Shown here: positions 1 to 8,530 of the stretch, one piece after another | How positions within the stretch are numbered: position 1 is the stretch's first letter | How the letters are laid out: every line of letters begins with the position of its first letter | Assembly (NCBI RefSeq): GCF_033845285.1 | Contig: NZ_JAWXCX010000001.1 | Span: 2,619,495 to 2,683,494, forward strand | Length of the DNA stretch: 64,000 nucleotides | Origin: Marinococcus sp. PL1-022 | GTDB lineage: Bacteria; Bacillota; Bacilli; Bacillales; Marinococcaceae | Reading direction: 5' to 3' | Made by a program: the position numbers and the translations under genes | The notes under the pieces: model-generated | What the model saw: the letters and a program-made list of their open reading frames with translations, nothing else | Database searches by the model: none | Told to the model about the DNA's origin: nothing

Positions 1-769
1 CCCGGCTGTCGAAAACAGGAACGTTTTTGCGGACGTCTGCCACATTGGACAGGTGCAGAGTTTCCCGGAGCGTTTCTTCGTGCTCTACGCTGCCCTTCTG
101 CAGCACGTTGCCCCACGGGTCAATAAACGCTGAGGAGCCGGCAAACGTGATGCCGTCGTACGAGCCCGGACGATTGCACGTCACGACATACATCTGATTT
201 TCCACCGCTCGCGCCGTACTCAGCACGTCCCAGTGACTCCGGCGGCTGTCCGGCCATTCTGCCGGGATAAACAGCAGCTCGCATCCCTGCAGGGCGAGAC
301 TGCGGATGATTTCCGGAAAACGAAGGTCATAGCAAATCACCACTCCCATTTTCACACCATCCAGCTCAAACACCTTCACCGGGTCGTGCCCGCCACTTAA
401 ATAGGCCGGCTCGTTCAGCATCGGCACGAGATGTATTTTGTCATAGTCGTATACAAGTTCGCCGATGTTATTTATCACAACGGCCCGGTTGTATACCTTT
501 CCGTTTTCTTTTACTGCCATCGATCCTCCCATGATATGAACGTGATAGCGCTTCGCTGCGTCCTTTAAAAAGCGGATCGTTTCGCTGTCCACGGGATCCT
601 CGGCAATGTCCCAGAGCTCCGGGAGCGTATATGCCGTCGTCCACATTTCCGGAAGCATGACCAGGTCCACGTTCTCAAGCTCCTGCTCCCCGAGCCAATG
701 GCTTACCTTTTGCCGGTTCACCTCCGGGTCTCCGGCCACAATATCCATTTGATAAACTGCAATGTTCAT
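1..769 (-). CDS. carbon-nitrogen hydrolase (nitrilase superfamily), 3' end outside window
   Basis: Reading leftward from ATG at 767-769 the frame stays open for about 256 codons to the window edge, so the C-terminus is missing. The start follows a strong AGGAGG site (about 775-780 on the complement). The nitrilase triad is visible: Glu in LPEMW (about residue 41), Lys in YDKIHLVP and Cys in VICYDLRFPE, with the usual spacing. This fold hydrolyses amide or nitrile bonds in the cytoplasm. The order and the RFPE context resemble omega-amidase/MtnU-type amidases acting on 2-oxo-acid amides, but the substrate cannot be settled here. It is divergent from the cupin gene at 922. Confidence 0.85.
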   Translation of the reverse strand, partial: MNIAVYQMDIVAGDPEVNRQKVSHWLGEQELENVDLVMLPEMWTTAYTLPELWDIAEDPVDSETIRFLKDAAKRYHVHIMGGSMAVKENGKVYNRAVVINNIGELVYDYDKIHLVPMLNEPAYLSGGHDPVKVFELDGVKMGVVICYDLRFPEIIRSLALQGCELLFIPAEWPDSRRSHWDVLSTARAVENQMYVVTCNRPGSYDGITFAGSSAFIDPWGNVLQKGSVEHEETLRETLHLSNVADVRKNVPVFDSR

Positions 770-921
770 CGTTTTCCTCCTCATGGTGGTGTATCCTATT
801 ACGTTTCAATATACCACCGGGCGCGGCGGGAAAAACAGAGGCAATTTCCCGGCACTCATTTCATTTCCCGTCCCCAGCCTTTATGCTTAAAAACATATAA
901 TAAATAAAGGAGGCACCTGTT

Positions 922-1407
922 TTGCATAATGCTGATGATTGGATCACCCAGCTGCAGCTCGAGCCGCATCCGGAGGGCGGCTTTTTCCGGCAGACAATGA
1001 AATCAGATGAAGCTGTTACTACAGCGGACGGAAGGAACCGTGCCCAGTACACGAGCATTCATTTTCTCGTCCGCTCCGGCGAGCCATCGCGACTGCACCG
1101 GCTGGAGTCGGACGAAATGTGGTACTACCATACCGGCGCTCCGCTTGACGTGCATATGATTCACCCGGAGAGCGGGCACCGTGAAATCATGACGCTTGGA
1201 CCGAATGCCGCAAATGGCGAGGTGCTTCAGGGCGTGGTACCGAAGGGCACCATTTTCGGCGCTGAAGTCCGAACCTCGGAGCAGTTCGCGCTGGTCAGCT
1301 GTGTCGTGGTTCCCGGCTTTGATTTTGCCGACTTTGAGCTCCTTACGCGCGACGAGCTCACCGCCGCTTATCCCGAGCACCGGGAGGTCATTGAGCGGCT
1401 GACGTGA
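922..1407 (+). CDS. DUF985/Cupin_5 family protein
   Basis: 161 residues starting at TTG; AAAGGAGG at 906-913 sits eight bases upstream, which decides this start over any internal ATG. The N-terminal QLEPHPEGGFFRQT stretch and the later RLESDEMWYYHTGAPL region are typical of the DUF985 cupin family, a single beta-barrel of about 150-170 residues. Members are small cytoplasmic proteins of unknown activity; the His/Glu positions that usually bind metal in cupins are only partly obvious. Nothing in the neighbourhood specifies its job. A bidirectional terminator follows directly. Confidence 0.85.
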   Translation: MHNADDWITQLQLEPHPEGGFFRQTMKSDEAVTTADGRNRAQYTSIHFLVRSGEPSRLHRLESDEMWYYHTGAPLDVHMIHPESGHREIMTLGPNAANGEVLQGVVPKGTIFGAEVRTSEQFALVSCVVVPGFDFADFELLTRDELTAAYPEHREVIERLT

Positions 1408-1414
1408 TAAAGCA

Positions 1415-1450
1415 CAAAAAAACCCGGGCAGCTTCTATCTGCTCGGGCTT
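1415..1450. terminator. bidirectional intrinsic terminator
   Basis: Arms CCCGGGCAG (1423-1431) and CTGCTCGGG (1439-1447) pair with one G-T. The A-run at 1414-1422 gives a T-run on the minus strand, so it mainly ends the minus-strand GGDEF-EAL gene while also lying just after the cupin gene. Confidence 0.8.
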
Positions 1451-1460
1451 TCCTACGTTA

Positions 1461-3887
1461 TTAAGATGTGCGTTCTTCATCTCTTTGCTCCCTGTGCACT
1501 TCAATCGCTTCGGCCGGGAGCGGTGGGCTGAAGTAATAGCCCTGATACTCCTGGCAGGATTTCTCCGACAGCAAACGCAGCTGCGAGCACTTTTCGATAC
1601 CTTCTGCGATCACGTTAAAGCCGAGGCGCTGGGCCATATGAATAATGGTTTCCACGATGGCCTCCTCGCGCTGGCCGTCTTCGATGCTGTCCATAAAGGT
1701 TTTATCAATTTTTAGCGTATTAATCGGAAAGTCCTTCAGATAGCTAAGCGACGAATAGCCGGTGCCAAAGTCGTCCAGGGAAATGCGAATGCCCTTGGCC
1801 CGTATTTGCTCCATGAGCGGCACTGATCGTTCCGGATCCTGCACGATGCTCTCGGTCAGCTCAATCTCCAGGTATTCCGGAGGCAGGCCGGTTGTTTCCA
1901 GAATTTGCGTCACCATCTTCAAAAAGTCCGGCTGCTGAAACTGCAGGGTCGAAATGTTCACCGACATTCTGTCCACCGTGCTTCCGGCCGCTTTCCATTC
2001 TGCCATCTGCCGGCACGCCTCCTGAAGGATCCAGCGCCCGAGCGGAATAATCAGTCCCGTTTCTTCGGCAAGCGGAATAAACTCTCCCGGAGGCACCATC
2101 CCGAGCTCCGGGTGTCTCCAGCGCACAAGCGCTTCATAGCCCTTGATCTCTCCGCTCCCAACATCCACCTGCGGCTGATAATACAGCAGGAATTCTTCGC
2201 TGAGAATACCCTTGCGCAGCCCGGACTCAAGCAGCATTTTTTTGGATACCTCTTCGTTCATATCCAAGGTAAAAAAGCAGTATTGGTTTGCGCCGCTGCT
2301 TTTCGCTTTGTACATCGCTGTATCGGCATGCTTTAACAGATCCTCTGCCGTTTCTCCGTCCTCCGGATACACACTGATGCCGATCGAGGCGGAAATAAAC
2401 AATTCGTTTTTCTCTATAGTAATCAGCTCATTCAATTTCTCCACCAGCGAATGAGCCGTGTTTCCGGCCCGGTAGCCGGTCGACTCCGGTAGAATAATGA
2501 CAAATTCATCTCCGCTCTGCCTGGCCAGAAAATCTGTCTCCCGCAGAAGCTTTTTCATCCGGTCAGCTGCAATGATTAAAAGTTCATCACCAATACGGTG
2601 ACCGTAGACATCGTTTACATTTTTAAACCGGTCCAGGTCGACAAAAAGTACAGCCAGGTTCTCCTGGTTCCGCTGCTCAAGCATATGGGTGAGGTGTTCA
2701 TTCAGCATACGCCGGTTCGGGAGCCGAGTTAAATCGTCCCGGTAAATCAGCTCCTGGATACGCTCGTTCTGCCTGGTCCGCTCCGAAATGTCGCGGACAA
2801 TCCCGGTATATACCTTTTGCTCTCCAGTGCCCTGCCGGGAAAAGGATAGCTCGAGCGGAAATGTGTGGCCTTCGCGGTGCAGCCCTTCAAGCTCCACAAG
2901 TGAAGCATGCTCCACCTCCTCGCCGGTTTTATGAAAATACTCCACCCTTCTCTGATACGCACTTGGAATAATTGTCGAAAGGGGTTCGCCGATAATATCC
3001 GCCCGCCGATGCCCGAAAATACGCTCAGCGGCAGCATTCCAAGAAACAATCATCATGTCCATATTGGACGTAATAATCGCATCATTGGCCGTATGAATAA
3101 TGCCCCGGTACAAATCATCGATATAATCCAGCTGATTCTTTTTAAATTCGATCTGACGGTCAAAAACGGCCACAATAATCGTAATAATTAAAATCGTCAT
3201 AATGCCGATACCGATAAAAATGGACAAAATCTCTGTGTGAACAGTGCCGCTGTCCATTGCCATCCCGGCGCTTCCATGTTCAAACGTCGCTCCGGCCATA
3301 CCCGTATAGTGCATTCCGGAAATAGCGGCCCCCATTAAAAGGGAGCTCCCGATAAAGCCGAATTCCTGCCACAGGCGTTTCCGGATAGAAGGTACAGCTG
3401 AAAGAAGCCGCAGAGCGGTGAACGAAGCCAGATAAGCAATAACGACTGACAGCGCTACAAGCAGCGGATTGTACTGAATCTCGGCATTCATCTGCATGGC
3501 AGCCATACCGATATAGTGCATCGATACAATACCGCTTCCGATAAACACAGCCCCAAGCAGATGCCATTGAACACTCGGCTTAAAAAATAAAAGAATGAAA
3601 AAGGCAAGCCAGCTGGCAGCTACCGCAAACACGATGCTCAGAACGAGCAGCAGCGAGTCATATGTAACCGTCATTCCCATATCGAGCGCTAGCATAGCGA
3701 TAAAATGCATCGACCAGATGCCACCGCCAAGACAAAGCCCTCCGCTCATCGCCCAGACAGCTTTATGCTTCGAACTGGACGTTTTTAAGCGTCCGGCTGC
3801 ATGAAAGGATGTATAGGAAGCAAGCACTGCAATTAATACAGACAGCACCACCAGCCATGGGCTGTACGATTCATAAGTAAGGTCCAC
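1461..3887 (-). CDS. MHYT-PAS-GGDEF-EAL cyclic-di-GMP turnover protein
   Basis: About 808 residues. Order: three MHYT repeats in a seven-helix membrane sensor (MHFIAM, MHYIGM, MHYTGM motifs, about 1-245), a PAS domain (about 265-380), a GGDEF domain with SGDEF at the active loop and an RETD inhibitory site five residues before it, then an EAL domain with all expected catalytic blocks (YEALVRW, ELTES, DDFGTGYS, AEGIE, QGYYF). It could therefore both make and degrade c-di-GMP in response to a membrane signal; MHYT is thought to sense diatomic gas through metal. The longest frame begins at GTG 3896, but AGAGGTG overlaps that codon; GTG at 3887, six bases downstream of it, fits better. Divergent from a second GGDEF gene. 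Confidence 0.9.
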   Translation of the reverse strand: MDLTYESYSPWLVVLSVLIAVLASYTSFHAAGRLKTSSSKHKAVWAMSGGLCLGGGIWSMHFIAMLALDMGMTVTYDSLLLVLSIVFAVAASWLAFFILLFFKPSVQWHLLGAVFIGSGIVSMHYIGMAAMQMNAEIQYNPLLVALSVVIAYLASFTALRLLSAVPSIRKRLWQEFGFIGSSLLMGAAISGMHYTGMAGATFEHGSAGMAMDSGTVHTEILSIFIGIGIMTILIITIIVAVFDRQIEFKKNQLDYIDDLYRGIIHTANDAIITSNMDMMIVSWNAAAERIFGHRRADIIGEPLSTIIPSAYQRRVEYFHKTGEEVEHASLVELEGLHREGHTFPLELSFSRQGTGEQKVYTGIVRDISERTRQNERIQELIYRDDLTRLPNRRMLNEHLTHMLEQRNQENLAVLFVDLDRFKNVNDVYGHRIGDELLIIAADRMKKLLRETDFLARQSGDEFVIILPESTGYRAGNTAHSLVEKLNELITIEKNELFISASIGISVYPEDGETAEDLLKHADTAMYKAKSSGANQYCFFTLDMNEEVSKKMLLESGLRKGILSEEFLLYYQPQVDVGSGEIKGYEALVRWRHPELGMVPPGEFIPLAEETGLIIPLGRWILQEACRQMAEWKAAGSTVDRMSVNISTLQFQQPDFLKMVTQILETTGLPPEYLEIELTESIVQDPERSVPLMEQIRAKGIRISLDDFGTGYSSLSYLKDFPINTLKIDKTFMDSIEDGQREEAIVETIIHMAQRLGFNVIAEGIEKCSQLRLLSEKSCQEYQGYYFSPPLPAEAIEVHREQRDEERTS

Positions 3888-4208
3888 CACATTCACCTCT
3901 TCAAAAATTCCATTTTCCAGGCATTCAGTATTTCAATATCTATATCTTTTATCGGACGGAAAGCCAATTTACTTAAACAGCAAGGCTAATCTTCTTTTAT
4001 TTAATAAACATCTTTGGATAATTTAGTTCTAAATAACTAATTGAAGCATCTTTGCTAAAATGCCATTTTTACTTAATTGATGCTGGATTACTTACACAAA
4101 GTGGTTTTGTGTAAAAATGGTGGTATGATTAGGATCAAGTCAGCCTGCCCGGCAGATAGAGTTTTCAGCTTACTGTCTGCGGAAAAACGAGTAGTCGTGG
4201 AGGATTTT
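3888..4208. promoter_or_regulatory. divergent intergenic region with a 9-bp inverted repeat
   Basis: AT-rich spacer between the two c-di-GMP genes. TTACACAAA (4092-4100) and TTTGTGTAA (4106-4114) form a perfect inverted repeat with a 5-base gap, followed by TATGAT at 4124-4129, a possible -10 for the plus-strand gene. The repeat would cover the -35 region, so it may be an operator. No riboswitch seen. Confidence 0.45.
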
Positions 4209-5312
4209 ATGCTATCCGGATTCTTTATTAATATTACTATTCTTATATCTTTTATTTTTTTGTTTCACCGCTTGTTTTACAAAGCACCTCTCAGTTCATC
4301 CTCTTCATTTAAGCAAAAAGCTGCAGCTGGAGCCGCCAGCGGTCTGCTCGGTGTGATTTTGCTTGTGTACAGTATTCCGCTGGATGGCAATACTATTATT
4401 GACCTCCGCGTAATTCCTATTATTCTCATGGCTGTATTTGGCGGCTGGATTCCCACAATTATAGCCGGTGCCATTATTATGGCCGGCCGGCTGATGTTTG
4501 ATCTCAGCATTTCTTCAGTAGCCGCTTTAGTATTCATCGCTGCCAGTGTGCTTGCCGGCGGAGTTTTACATATGTATGTACGAAGCGTATGGATCCGGTC
4601 TGCCTGGCTCGTTCTGCTTACAAATATTTATATGGCTGTCCTGCTCTCTTTATTACTGCCATTCAACAGTTGGGCTTCAGCCTCTGCAATATATTCAATC
4701 GCTACCCTGATAGGAACATTGATCGCTGTTTACATGTTTCTTCACCTTACCAGAGTAAGCCGGATGTTCAGTCACTATCAGTACCAAGCCTCCAGAGACA
4801 ACCTGACCGGCCTTTACAATCAGCGTGCCTTTCAGGATATGCTTCAACAGGCAGAGAGAGAATACACCAACAGCTCCCGCCCTCTTTCGCTGCTCGTACT
4901 CGATATCGATTATTTTAAAAGCATTAACGATACACACGGTCACCTTGAAGGAGATGCCGTATTAAAGCAGCTCAGCCAAGTGCTTATTGCTTCTATCCGT
5001 CCTGACGATCAGGCCTTTCGCATCGGCGGTGAAGAATTCGGAATCCTTCTTTATGACTGCGACGAGACCCACGCCTTAACAATCGCTGAACGTGTACGTA
5101 GCGACGTGGCACAAACACCATTCAGGGTCGCTAATCATCCCAGCTCTCTATCTATCACCATCTCGATTGGCACTGCCACGTATCCAGCCCCCGGGCAGGA
5201 TATATCCGCTTTATACAGCGCTGCGGACGACGCTTTATATCAGGCGAAGCATCTTGGCCGCAACCGCACCTGCTCCTACCGGCCATCCGGGCAGGGGCAG
5301 GAAATGCTTTAA
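4209..5312 (+). CDS. membrane-bound diguanylate cyclase (5TM-GGDEF)
   Basis: 367 residues from the ATG at 4209, chosen because GTGGAGG (4197-4203) lies five bases upstream; an upstream in-frame extension to 4077 has no such site and precedes the hydrophobic segment. The N-terminal ~180 residues contain a hydrophobic helix and a 5TMR-LYT-like block (DLRVIPIILMAVFGGW, then a conserved GR pair). The C-terminal ~170 residues are a GGDEF domain with an intact GGEEF active loop and an RPDD inhibitory site five residues before it, so it should be an active, product-inhibited diguanylate cyclase. The 3' end overlaps the stop of the convergent small gene by four bases. Confidence 0.9.
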   Translation: MLSGFFINITILISFIFLFHRLFYKAPLSSSSSFKQKAAAGAASGLLGVILLVYSIPLDGNTIIDLRVIPIILMAVFGGWIPTIIAGAIIMAGRLMFDLSISSVAALVFIAASVLAGGVLHMYVRSVWIRSAWLVLLTNIYMAVLLSLLLPFNSWASASAIYSIATLIGTLIAVYMFLHLTRVSRMFSHYQYQASRDNLTGLYNQRAFQDMLQQAEREYTNSSRPLSLLVLDIDYFKSINDTHGHLEGDAVLKQLSQVLIASIRPDDQAFRIGGEEFGILLYDCDETHALTIAERVRSDVAQTPFRVANHPSSLSITISIGTATYPAPGQDISALYSAADDALYQAKHLGRNRTCSYRPSGQGQEML

Positions 5313-5497
5313 CCTCCTGCTTTTGCTTTCTTCCGGGCCAGCCTCTGATACCCGGGAATAGAATCTTCTTTTTCAGACGTTAAAGCGACCGGCCGGATAA
5401 TATTTCCCGCCTTCATAAAAACAATAGTTTTCCCGATTCTTAAGATTTGATACACACGCTGATCAATAGAGCACCGATACAAATCTCCTGTTCTCAA
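5309..5497 (-). CDS. small basic protein of unknown function
   Basis: 62 residues starting at TTG; a very strong site (AGGAGGG, complement of 5504-5510) six to seven bases upstream supports translation. The protein is basic at its C-terminus (RLARKKAKAGG), with no signal peptide and no recognised domain. Its N-terminal half, with GDLYRC and YQILRIGKTIVFMKAG, looks like a small beta-rich fold. It is convergent with and overlaps by four bases the diguanylate cyclase gene. I do not recognise it. Confidence 0.55.
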   Translation of the reverse strand: MRTGDLYRCSIDQRVYQILRIGKTIVFMKAGNIIRPVALTSEKEDSIPGYQRLARKKAKAGG

Positions 5498-5611
5498 CTT
5501 ATTCCCTCCTGCAATTTAAAGTATTAACAATTTTCTCGCCTTTGATATTTCTAATATTATACAATTTTTACGCAGCTTTGGACAGTTAATCGTACTGCTT
5601 ATTTCCCATAT

Positions 5612-5649
5612 AAAGAATCACTCTCCTTTAAATGGGAAAGTGATTCTTT
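5612..5649. terminator. bidirectional intrinsic terminator
   Basis: Arms around AAAGAATCACTCTCC (5612-5626) and GGGAAAGTGATTCTTTA (5633-5649) pair almost perfectly, with A-rich 5' and T-rich 3' flanks. It ends the minus-strand PTS/aldolase operon. Confidence 0.8.
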
Positions 5650-5667
5650 ATTATCTGCCAGCATTTT

Positions 5668-6519
5668 TTATTGTTGAGAAGTAACTTTACTGAATTTTTC
5701 GATTTTTTCTTTGACAATTTCTTTTATTCTATTGTTGCATGGGATTAATACCTTTCGTAAAGAATTATCCAGCTTTGATTCCGTAAACGTCTTTTTACCT
5801 TCTTCGATGTATCGAACGTTTAACTCTGTTCCTATATTAATTTTGGCGATACCATATTTAATTAAATTTTGTATATCATCGTAGGAGACTCCCGTCCCCC
5901 CGTGCAACACTAACGGGGCGTCTATCATTTTATTAACGCTCTCAAGCACTTCAAAGTTTAAGGTTGATTTCGACCGGTACTGGCCATGAGAAGAGCCTAT
6001 AGAAATAGCTAGAGAATCTACCTGCGTTTGTTTGTAAAAATATGCTGCCTCTTCAGGATCAGTAAAATCAACTTCACCTTCTACACTTACTCCGTCCTCG
6101 GTCCCGCCGATCGCGCCTACTTCCGCTTCTACCGAGACATTATATTTACGGGCAAACTCGACCACTTCTTTAGTTACAGCAATATTCTCTTCAATAGGCA
6201 GATCCGCCCCATCGATCATTACTGAAGTAAATCCTGCTTCAATCGCTTGTTTAATAAAAGCAACATCGCTATTATGGTCCAGATGAAGAGCCACTTTCAC
6301 ACTTGCTTTTTCAGCCAGGGTGCGTACCATAGCCACAATCAGATCCAATCCAATGTATTTAGCCGTACCATCAGAGATCTGAATACTAATAGGTGATTTC
6401 GTTTCCTCAGCTGCTTCGATAAAAGATGGGAGCATTTCCATACAGTGCAGATTAAATGAACCGACAGCATACCCTTTTTGTTTCGCTTCCTCTAAAATTT
6501 CATGCAATGGTACTAACAT
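5668..6519 (-). CDS. class II (zinc) ketose-bisphosphate aldolase
   Basis: 283 residues from ATG 6519. The frame is open to a GTG at 6528, but AGAGGAG abuts that codon and lies eight bases before the ATG. Family signatures: ALHLDHN (catalytic Asp and first zinc His), EAEVGAIGG, IGSSHGQY and LHGGTGV zinc ligands, KINIGTELN. The class cleaves fructose- or tagatose-1,6-bisphosphate, or related ketose bisphosphates, into dihydroxyacetone phosphate and an aldehyde; length and motifs resemble the GatY/KbaY/FbaA group. It is the last gene of the PTS operon, so it probably cleaves the bisphosphate made by the upstream kinase. Confidence 0.88.
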   Translation of the reverse strand: MLVPLHEILEEAKQKGYAVGSFNLHCMEMLPSFIEAAEETKSPISIQISDGTAKYIGLDLIVAMVRTLAEKASVKVALHLDHNSDVAFIKQAIEAGFTSVMIDGADLPIEENIAVTKEVVEFARKYNVSVEAEVGAIGGTEDGVSVEGEVDFTDPEEAAYFYKQTQVDSLAISIGSSHGQYRSKSTLNFEVLESVNKMIDAPLVLHGGTGVSYDDIQNLIKYGIAKINIGTELNVRYIEEGKKTFTESKLDNSLRKVLIPCNNRIKEIVKEKIEKFSKVTSQQ

Positions 6520-6541
6520 ATCATCCACTCCTCTATTTTTA

Positions 6542-6928
6542 TTAATTGTACCGAATTGAATCTTTATTCTTTTTCATTAAGGCATCAATTTTTTCCGCAT
6601 ATCTTTCACTTGCCTGATCATCTCCGTGTTTCCACGCTTCTGTCTGCTTCTTTGTATATGCTTCCATTAGCTTTCCGTGCGGGTATCCGGGTTTATCATA
6701 ATATTCCAGGCTTTTTTCCCAGGAATCGATAGCTTCTGAAATATTTTCAATTTCAAAATGAATTTTTCCCAGCTGATTAAGATGCTCTTTTATCATTTCT
6801 GTGTCTTCCGTATTTACTAACACTTCGTTCAAATTTTCAATCTCCTGCTTCTTTTCTTCCACATTGATTTCAGTCTTTGTGCTATCCGTTGTTTCTGATT
6901 TTCCTTTCAGCCAATCAAACAGACCCAT
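6542..6928 (-). CDS. small TPR-like helical protein in the PTS operon
   Basis: 128 residues, ATG preceded by AGGGGTG. The N-terminal MGLFDWLKGK is amphipathic and may touch the membrane or a partner. An acidic linker follows, then two or three helix-turn-helix repeats of tetratricopeptide type (LGKIHFEIENISEAIDSWEK, then YPHGKLMEAYTKK). There are no transmembrane segments and no catalytic motif. TPR proteins usually act as adaptors; its place between the IIC gene and the aldolase gene suggests a role tied to the transporter or sugar-phosphate enzymes, but that is inference. Confidence 0.6.
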   Translation of the reverse strand: MGLFDWLKGKSETTDSTKTEINVEEKKQEIENLNEVLVNTEDTEMIKEHLNQLGKIHFEIENISEAIDSWEKSLEYYDKPGYPHGKLMEAYTKKQTEAWKHGDDQASERYAEKIDALMKKNKDSIRYN

Positions 6929-6942
6929 AGTTTTTCACCCCT

Positions 6943-8208
6943 TTAATTAAACAGTTCCAGTATCCAGCCTAATAAGATTCCTATCGTAATAACATCAGAA
7001 TCACTGAACGTCACGTTGTCGATGCCATATCCTCCAAGCACCGTAACGAAAATGGCCGGAAGAAGTGTAATGAATAATCCGTGGGCAATTCCCCCGATCA
7101 CCGTTCCTCGGATGCCGCCAACGGCATTCGCAAAGATACCAGCGGTTCCTCCGGCAAAAAAGTTCGTCATCATACCAGGAATAATTAAAGCCAGTCCCAC
7201 CACTGGGAAGAAAAGCAGGCCGACAATCGTTCCTGCTGTGGTGGCCAAGAAACCAATGATCACAGCATTTGGGGCGTAAGGAAATAACACCGGGCAGTCG
7301 AGCGCTGGTTTTGCGTTCGGGACAATTTTAATAGCAATACCACGAAACGCCGGCACGATTTCTGCTAATAAAAGACGAACCCCGGATAGTATTACATAAA
7401 CCCCTGCTACAAATTGGATAGACTGCAGAAATGCATAAACGATATAGTTTGTGCCATCCGTGAATTCTGCTGCAGTCGCCGGCCCAGCTACAAAAGTCGG
7501 TATTAGATAAACAGGCACCATCACTACCATCATCGAAAGATAAGTATCCTGCATGAATTCAAAGCTTTTTGGCAGGTTAAAATTCTCTGTAGAGCTATTT
7601 TTGTTACCAACGACTTTTGCCACCCCAGCTTGAACAATATATCCAAAGGTACAATAGTGAGCCAGGGCTAAATCATCTGTGCCTGTGATTTTGCGTACAA
7701 TTGGCTGAGCTATAGCCGGCATAAGCACTGCCATAATGCCGGCTACCAGACCGCCGGAAATAATAAGCAATGAGCCTCTTAGTCCTCCCATATAACCTAC
7801 TAATGCAAAGACGGTGGCCATCCACAACGATGCCTGGCCAGTCAGGAAAATATACTTAAACCGGGTAAATCTTGCGATAATAATATTTATCACAAATGCC
7901 AGCACCATAATGAGAGCTGTTTCCCGGCCGACAATTTGTTGGGCAATACCGGCAATGGCATTCACATCTGTTACAGTACCTTGAATATTAAAGCCCTCTT
8001 GAAACACATTTCCTAAAAAGCCAAGTGTACCTACTAATATTTCCGTTCCTGCAATCAGCACCAAAAAACCTAAAAGCGTTTTCATAGTACCGGTAATAAT
8101 TTGACCTACTGATTTTTTTAATGCTATTAAACCCACCATAGCGACCAAAGCTACGATGATCGAGGCCTGGCCTAATATGTCATTAACAATAAACTGTAGT
8201 ACCTGCAT
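6943..8208 (-). CDS. PTS IIC component, ascorbate/UlaA type
   Basis: 421 residues, almost entirely hydrophobic, around eleven membrane segments. The N-terminal FIVNDILGQASIIVALVAMV and GLIALKKSVGQIITGTMKT, and later FLTGQASLWMATVFA, are characteristic of the UlaA/SgaT (PTS-AG) superfamily rather than the glucose or fructose type. IIC forms the membrane channel that binds the sugar while IIB phosphorylates it. Ascorbate itself is not implied: this operon has none of the UlaG/UlaD/UlaE/UlaF enzymes but a kinase and an aldolase, so a pentitol, hexitol or ketose substrate is more likely. Confidence 0.88.
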   Translation of the reverse strand: MQVLQFIVNDILGQASIIVALVAMVGLIALKKSVGQIITGTMKTLLGFLVLIAGTEILVGTLGFLGNVFQEGFNIQGTVTDVNAIAGIAQQIVGRETALIMVLAFVINIIIARFTRFKYIFLTGQASLWMATVFALVGYMGGLRGSLLIISGGLVAGIMAVLMPAIAQPIVRKITGTDDLALAHYCTFGYIVQAGVAKVVGNKNSSTENFNLPKSFEFMQDTYLSMMVVMVPVYLIPTFVAGPATAAEFTDGTNYIVYAFLQSIQFVAGVYVILSGVRLLLAEIVPAFRGIAIKIVPNAKPALDCPVLFPYAPNAVIIGFLATTAGTIVGLLFFPVVGLALIIPGMMTNFFAGGTAGIFANAVGGIRGTVIGGIAHGLFITLLPAIFVTVLGGYGIDNVTFSDSDVITIGILLGWILELFN

Positions 8209-8236
8209 GCTGAACCTCCCCCTTGTCCTGCACTTA

Positions 8237-8530
8237 TTATAATTTTTCTAATTCAGGAAGCAGCTTTTCACGTATTTCGTTTTTATCCACCATGCGTTTT
8301 AAATAAATAATAGGTGTTTGAATGTCATACTGCTTAAATTGCGATTCAAAATTGGCACCTGTCAGAATCACGTCCGCCGGAGTTGAAGTGGCTGTGGAAA
8401 TATCACAGTGGGAAAGCTTTGCTTCAATATTTTCTTCTTTTAATACATCCTCTACACTCATCTCGCAAGCGAAGCTGCTCCCAAGACCTGCACCGCATAC
8501 CATTAAAATTTCTGGTTTTTTTGCCATCAT
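8237..8530 (-). CDS. PTS IIB component, ascorbate/lactose-like fold
   Basis: 97 residues. The P-loop-like ILMVCGAGLGSSF carries the phosphocysteine (about residue 13) expected for UlaB/SgaB-type IIB proteins, which receive phosphate from IIA and pass it to the sugar bound by IIC. The start overlaps the stop of the upstream kinase gene by four bases, consistent with coupled translation; the second codon is also ATG. No separate IIA gene is present; a IIA-like domain exists only at the C-terminus of the operon regulator. Confidence 0.88.
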   Translation of the reverse strand: MMAKKPEILMVCGAGLGSSFACEMSVEDVLKEENIEAKLSHCDISTATSTPADVILTGANFESQFKQYDIQTPIIYLKRMVDKNEIREKLLPELEKL

